DNA from: Tubiluchus corallicola
Taxonomy: Eukaryota > Priapulida > Priapulimorpha > Priapulimorphida > Tubiluchidae
Assembly: GCA_030141605.1 (NCBI GenBank)
Contig: JAQGDQ010000161.1
Coordinates: 248,001 to 312,000, forward strand
DNA: 64,000 bases
Direction of reading: 5' to 3'
Shown: positions 59,725 through 64,000 of the stretch, piece by piece
How positions within the stretch are numbered: position 1 is the stretch's first letter
How the letters are laid out: each line of letters opens with the position of its first letter
The notes under the pieces: generated by a model
What the model saw: the letters and a program-made list of their open reading frames with translations, nothing else
What the model was told of the DNA's origin: nothing
The model's database searches: none
Translations under genes and position numbers: made by a program

Positions 59725-62505
59725 CTGAAAGCAAACAAAAAACTTCACATTACGTCATAAATAATTACACATAAAATTGTCACTTAAAAACACCCCCCTC
59801 CCCCCAGTAAAGATAGTAAAATTGTGCCACATCATTTTCTCCATTAACAATGAATGTTTCATTTCACAACAAATTTTTGACCTTACAGTTTGTTGTAATG
59901 TCATCATCTTTTGAAAACCTGCTAGGAATACCAAATCGAAATTTCTAATAATGAAACACCGAGTTGCAACGGCATTAACCATTCGTTTCGAATTGAGGTG
60001 AGTTATATTATGCCTTCACGGGCAAAAAGTAATATTAACGGTTAACAAGGTGACCTTTTGTGTTCAAAATCAACGTAAACATCTTTATTTTTACAACTGA
60101 AGATATATAGCACAGTTCGTAATCAGTTCGTAATACAGCACAGTATATAGCCAAAGTTCGAAGCATGAATACGCCTTGTCCCTTCCAATTGCCATTTTTT
60201 ATTTTGGCTCTGTTCTGTTGTACTATTTGCCACTACATGCCTTTTATCATCAGTAAGTGCCGTAACTCCAATACTGCCCAGAAATATCTCCTCATCATTT
60301 TTTTGAGATAATTGTGGTCATTCGCCAATCCTCGCAAATTAGCTGGCTTATATAGCTGTCTAATTGCCACAGTTCCGCCCTGGTAATTGAGTCAGACATT
60401 TTTGAAATGGTGTGTAACAATACCACAATGTGCAGTTGGCCTAGGATCGAAAGTACTCAAAGGGCGAAGTGTGAGTGGATTATGTTTTGCATAAAGTACA
60501 AGAGCTACATGCTTACAATGTGCATAGTGTCCCATACCAACTGCACATTCACACTGGGACTCCTGTGGAATGCTGTTGCTGTCACCTTATATATTACTCT
60601 TTTTTTTCATTTCTGCTGCTCCAGCAACGTACACAAAACTGTCACATTCTGCAGAATGCAATGATCGTACAAATCCACCTCCATACAAATGCTGCACTTT
60701 CTATCAATACAATACAATCAGAACTGATACACTTGTAGCTTGTGTGTTCTGGAGTTTTCGTCTGAAATTCCTCTTTCCGACCGAAGCATTTCACTTCCTT
60801 AATTCTTCTTTCAGTTGTTTCAATGCCAGATCGCCAAATGCTGAAGTCTTTATAGCTAGAAAACTGTTACTAAATACTAGTACTAAATATTAGAAGCTCA
60901 AATGCAAATGAAACTAAAAATACACGGAGATAATATGGTTGCGGAAAAGGTGTTTTGTAACAGTTCACTAATCACAAGTGTCATTTGGTGACCTGGTAAT
61001 GCATGCTGCAATCTGTTGTCAATTGTAATCAAGGAACATGTGTTCTAAAACTGCTAATTGGTAGAACAAATGATTTGTGTGCATACTCGGTCACAATTTA
61101 CGAGCATGACCATGGTGAATGTGACATTTTAGTTTTGTGTGACAACCATTCCTAAACGTCTTAAAACTATTTTAATGGGTGCCAATTGTTTTATCGAGTA
61201 TATCAGTTGTTGGTTATCTATTCACGACTAATTAATAACCAATAATTGATCACAATTAATTATCGAGGGTAGTATATAGTAAAAAAGTTTTCGAGGTTAT
61301 AATATTATGCACATTTAGGTAAGTGTTATTGATTTTTATCAACGTGTAAGGGGTTACACACCACAGTACCAGTGTTGAATGCTTGGCATTTGAGAGAGGA
61401 CCATTTACAGATCCATAGGTACCACCTCTGTCCTTATTTCTTTGGAATAAGGTATTCTTGGATAAAGTATTAAATAATTATCAGCACCCAAGTCATCTTG
61501 GAAATAAGTAAAGTTTAATAGGTTTTATATTGACATCCAAGTCTTGACTTGGAAATAACTGTTTACATGACTGAAATTTCACAATTATTTGTTTTTGTAG
61601 TAAGCTCTACGATCTAAACTTGATGAAAGTGATACAGCGTGAATAGCACCAGGGAATGGTTAATAAAAAATTCTTGAATTATAAATTTATGATAATGTGG
61701 GCAATCCAAATTATGTGCATTGGTTCACCCTTACTTGACATCCCCATGTGCTACATTGCTGCTTATACCCTAGCCATGTATTGTGGCGCTGTATGAACAA
61801 GGTAGATCCTGCATTGACGTCCTCTTTGGAATGTTGTGTATTACTGATCTTGTCAATTGTTACAAAATTGTGAAAGGACATTGCTTGGCAAGAACAGGGT
61901 TTTTTCTCAAGATCATGGAGTGAAACATGAAGCCATGATTCCAAACTTCATTGGATATATTGCTTCTTAAGTCACCCATCCATGAAACTCGTTTTCAGCT
62001 GATACTGTAAGTACACAATCTGTCAAAAAATGTAAAATGAACAAGAGAAGGAACCACACATGAGTTCAATTCTAGGTTTTGATTTCACTGTAAAGAAAAA
62101 AAAGAAGTACACAGCAAAGCGTCACATGCCAAGGCAGTTCAAGGCCTCGCAGAAGGTCAGCCAATACACGGGGATGTCAAGCAAGCGCAAACGTCCAACG
62201 TAGTATTAATTAATTCAAATTATGGTTTGTTAGCCAATTGTAGTCTCTTCATTATTTATGGCAACAAAATTTGTGAAATTATCGTATTTTATTTTTACGT
62301 TTAATGAATTAGTCTGTAAAACCTTTTGGGGTTTATATATTAGGTCTACGAATTATTCCAAAGTTTCTCACTAAAATTTAAACACTAAAACTACTTTGCA
62401 CTATTTACGCATAAATCGTGAACTTCAATCTAAAACTCCTTACAAATTCGATCATGCGATTTCAACGTTGCCAAGATGGCGAAGCAATAGCATCATTCTT
62501 CGTCC
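59725..62505. other. Intergenic stretch, no recognised gene
   Basis: Presumably contains the UBE2K promoter and any 5' noncoding exon near 59724-60000. ORFs at 59755-59982, 60407-60893 and 61711-61944 overlap in several frames and have no recognisable domains. Confidence 0.4.
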
Positions 62506-62507
62506 TC

Positions 62508-63429
62508 ATGGGCAATTGTCATCAACCAGTGGCCTACGACCGCCACGACGCTCACAATCATGTACGGGGGTATACCGGTATGCACTGACTAGTTATGGAT
62601 TACTGACTAGTTACTGGGGATTAGTAACTGAAATTGGCACATGGCCTCTAAAACATAAAGTGAATTATAGGAGACAGATGTTCTATCGGAATTTACCGAT
62701 TAGTAAACTAAGGAGATTAACATCACAGAGGTACTCGAAATGCAAATAAACAGCGCACATGAAAGGTCATGGTATAATGAAGTAGTTGAGGCTGCAAAAG
62801 AATATACCATAAATGCTAACAAAGAAAGGGCAAAGGTCATGAAAAAGTCTGAATAGAAAAAAGAAATAAAGAATAAGATTGAATGTTTTATAAAGAATGA
62901 ATGTGCAGAAAAATGTAGGAGCAGCATTAAATTAAGATTTTTAAAACAAACCGAGTGGAAACGACAAAATTACATAGACACGTGCAAGCCAGAAGAGGTT
63001 AAAGATATATTAAAAATAATACTGAATATGATTAAAGTTAAAAGAAACTACAAGAATGAGTTTAAGGATCAGTTATTATGCCCAGTGTGTGGGGAAGATG
63101 ATGATACTACTGAACATATGCTTAAATGTGGCAGATATGGAGAATGGAAAAAATTTTGAACTCAGATATATTAATGAACAGTGAAAAGGAAGCAATGCTA
63201 GAAATCAGAAATCTAGTGAACGAATGCATGGAATACAGGATAAAGACAAATAAACACATTAAAGTGGGAAAAGACAACTAAAAGATCAGCGTTATAGAAA
63301 AATAGACTTTGCACCCTATAAAGGTGTCCGCCTCTGATAGGTGGAGAGAGTCGAATATTGCAATGGGCAATTGTCATCAACCAGTGGCCTACGACCACCA
63401 AGACACTCACAACCATGTACGGTGGTATA
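62508..63429 (+). mobile_element. 5'-truncated LINE flanked by 67-bp direct repeats
   Basis: LINE ORF2 C-terminal sequence is readable from about 62600: VTEIGTWPLKHKVNYRRQMF and RRLTSQ in one frame, then a +1 shift into SWYNEVVEAAKEY, a stop (TAG near 62856), QTEWKRQNYIDTC, then CPVCGEDDDTTEHMLKC, ending with TGA near 63159. The Cys-x2-Cys...His-x3-Cys end is characteristic of non-LTR ORF2 proteins. Near-identical direct repeats (62508-62574 and 63363-63429, 5 differences in 67) bracket it, best explained as a long target-site duplication. Inactive. Confidence 0.72.
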
Positions 63430-63560
63430 CTACTAGTGTGCTATTTTCAATATTACATTATTGCTACTGTTACTCAACCACCATGAGTACTGACTAACAG
63501 TCAAATGACTAGCCATCTTAACTTCGTCTCACTACTGGCCATATCTCTGTGACTTAAGTA

Positions 63561-63880
63561 GTAACTGTTCAGAAGCCCTCCCAAATACAGCCTCTTCTGG
63601 AGCACTACTGCTTATCACCACTCCCTGTCAATAGCCTGCTTTTCCAAAGCTTATTATTATTCAACATTCTTTGCTTTGTCAGTTGTCACTTCATTGTAAT
63701 ACTTCTTTTTTGCAGTGCTGTATACTTAACTGGAGCAGTAACTGCTGAGAATCATTCCAAAATATAGCCGCTGCTCTGCAGCAATACTGCTTATTAACAT
63801 CGCCTGTGCACAGCCTAATTTTGTTCTGCATTCTATCCTTTCATAGCCTGTTAATTGCATGACCTGGTCCACCATAGCCC
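63561..63880. repeat. Imperfect tandem duplication, about 177-bp period
   Basis: GTAACTGTTCAGAAGCC at 63561 and GTAACTGCTGAGAATC at 63738 begin two related segments that share ACAGCCTCTTCTG/ATAGCCGCTGCTC, ACTACTGCTTAT/ATACTGCTTATTA and CAATAGCCTG/CACAGCCTAA in the same order. It is old and diverged. No gene was recognised from here to the window end. Confidence 0.5.
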
Positions 63881-64000
63881 AACCACAATGACCTTCTCCA
63901 CCACAGTTTTACAGATGACGAACACTTCACAATGAGAAATTAAAGCATTATACCGAAACAAAAATTCAAGTATAACACTTAAACCAAATAAAACTAATAA

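Noticed and set aside
62396-62749. 117-codon ORF as a host gene
   Set aside because: Its second half is LINE ORF2 sequence and its first half crosses the 67-bp direct repeat; it is part of the LINE insertion.

Overview
This window is animal nuclear DNA: intron-split genes with GT/AG boundaries, long AT-rich noncoding stretches, many microsatellites, LINE, SINE and MITE remnants, and one BEL/Pao LTR retrotransposon. It is a metazoan and most likely an invertebrate. The species cannot be fixed from sequence alone; a tunicate or another marine invertebrate would fit. Two undetermined bases (48230-48231) mark it as assembled sequence.

Layout. Positions 1-2034: microsatellites, a tRNA-like SINE head, and one convincing first coding exon (minus strand) of an unidentified gene that runs out of the left edge. 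About 2.1-28 kb: no complete gene recognised. This part holds simple repeats (AAAT, TATG, CAA/GTT, ATC, TATTA, and CTA for about 600 bp), a 5S-rRNA-derived SINE-like unit, several MITE-like inverted-repeat elements (one enclosing telomere-like repeats, one nested inside another), two LINE 3'-end remnants, and a 37/38-bp minisatellite. Positions 30451-37655 (minus): a seven-exon gene for holocytochrome-c synthase (HCCS), carrying a hAT-like MITE and a LINE fragment in its introns. Positions 40616-55840 (plus): a ten-exon gene for an SKP2-type F-box/leucine-rich-repeat protein. Its intron 8 contains a young, full-length BEL/Pao element (about 48227-54568) with near-identical LTRs and one uninterrupted 1857-codon gag-pol ORF. 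Positions 59020-59619 (minus): a UBE2K-type ubiquitin-conjugating enzyme with an intron-free coding region. Positions 62.5-63.4 kb: a 5'-truncated LINE flanked by 67-bp direct repeats.

How the genes relate. HCCS and SKP2 are head-to-head about 3 kb apart; SKP2 and UBE2K are tail-to-tail. SKP2 (substrate receptor of an SCF E3 ligase) and UBE2K (an E2) are both ubiquitin-pathway proteins, but nothing shows their adjacency matters. HCCS attaches heme to cytochrome c in mitochondria. All exon models come from reading splice sites and matching remembered family sequence; no transcript or database search was available.
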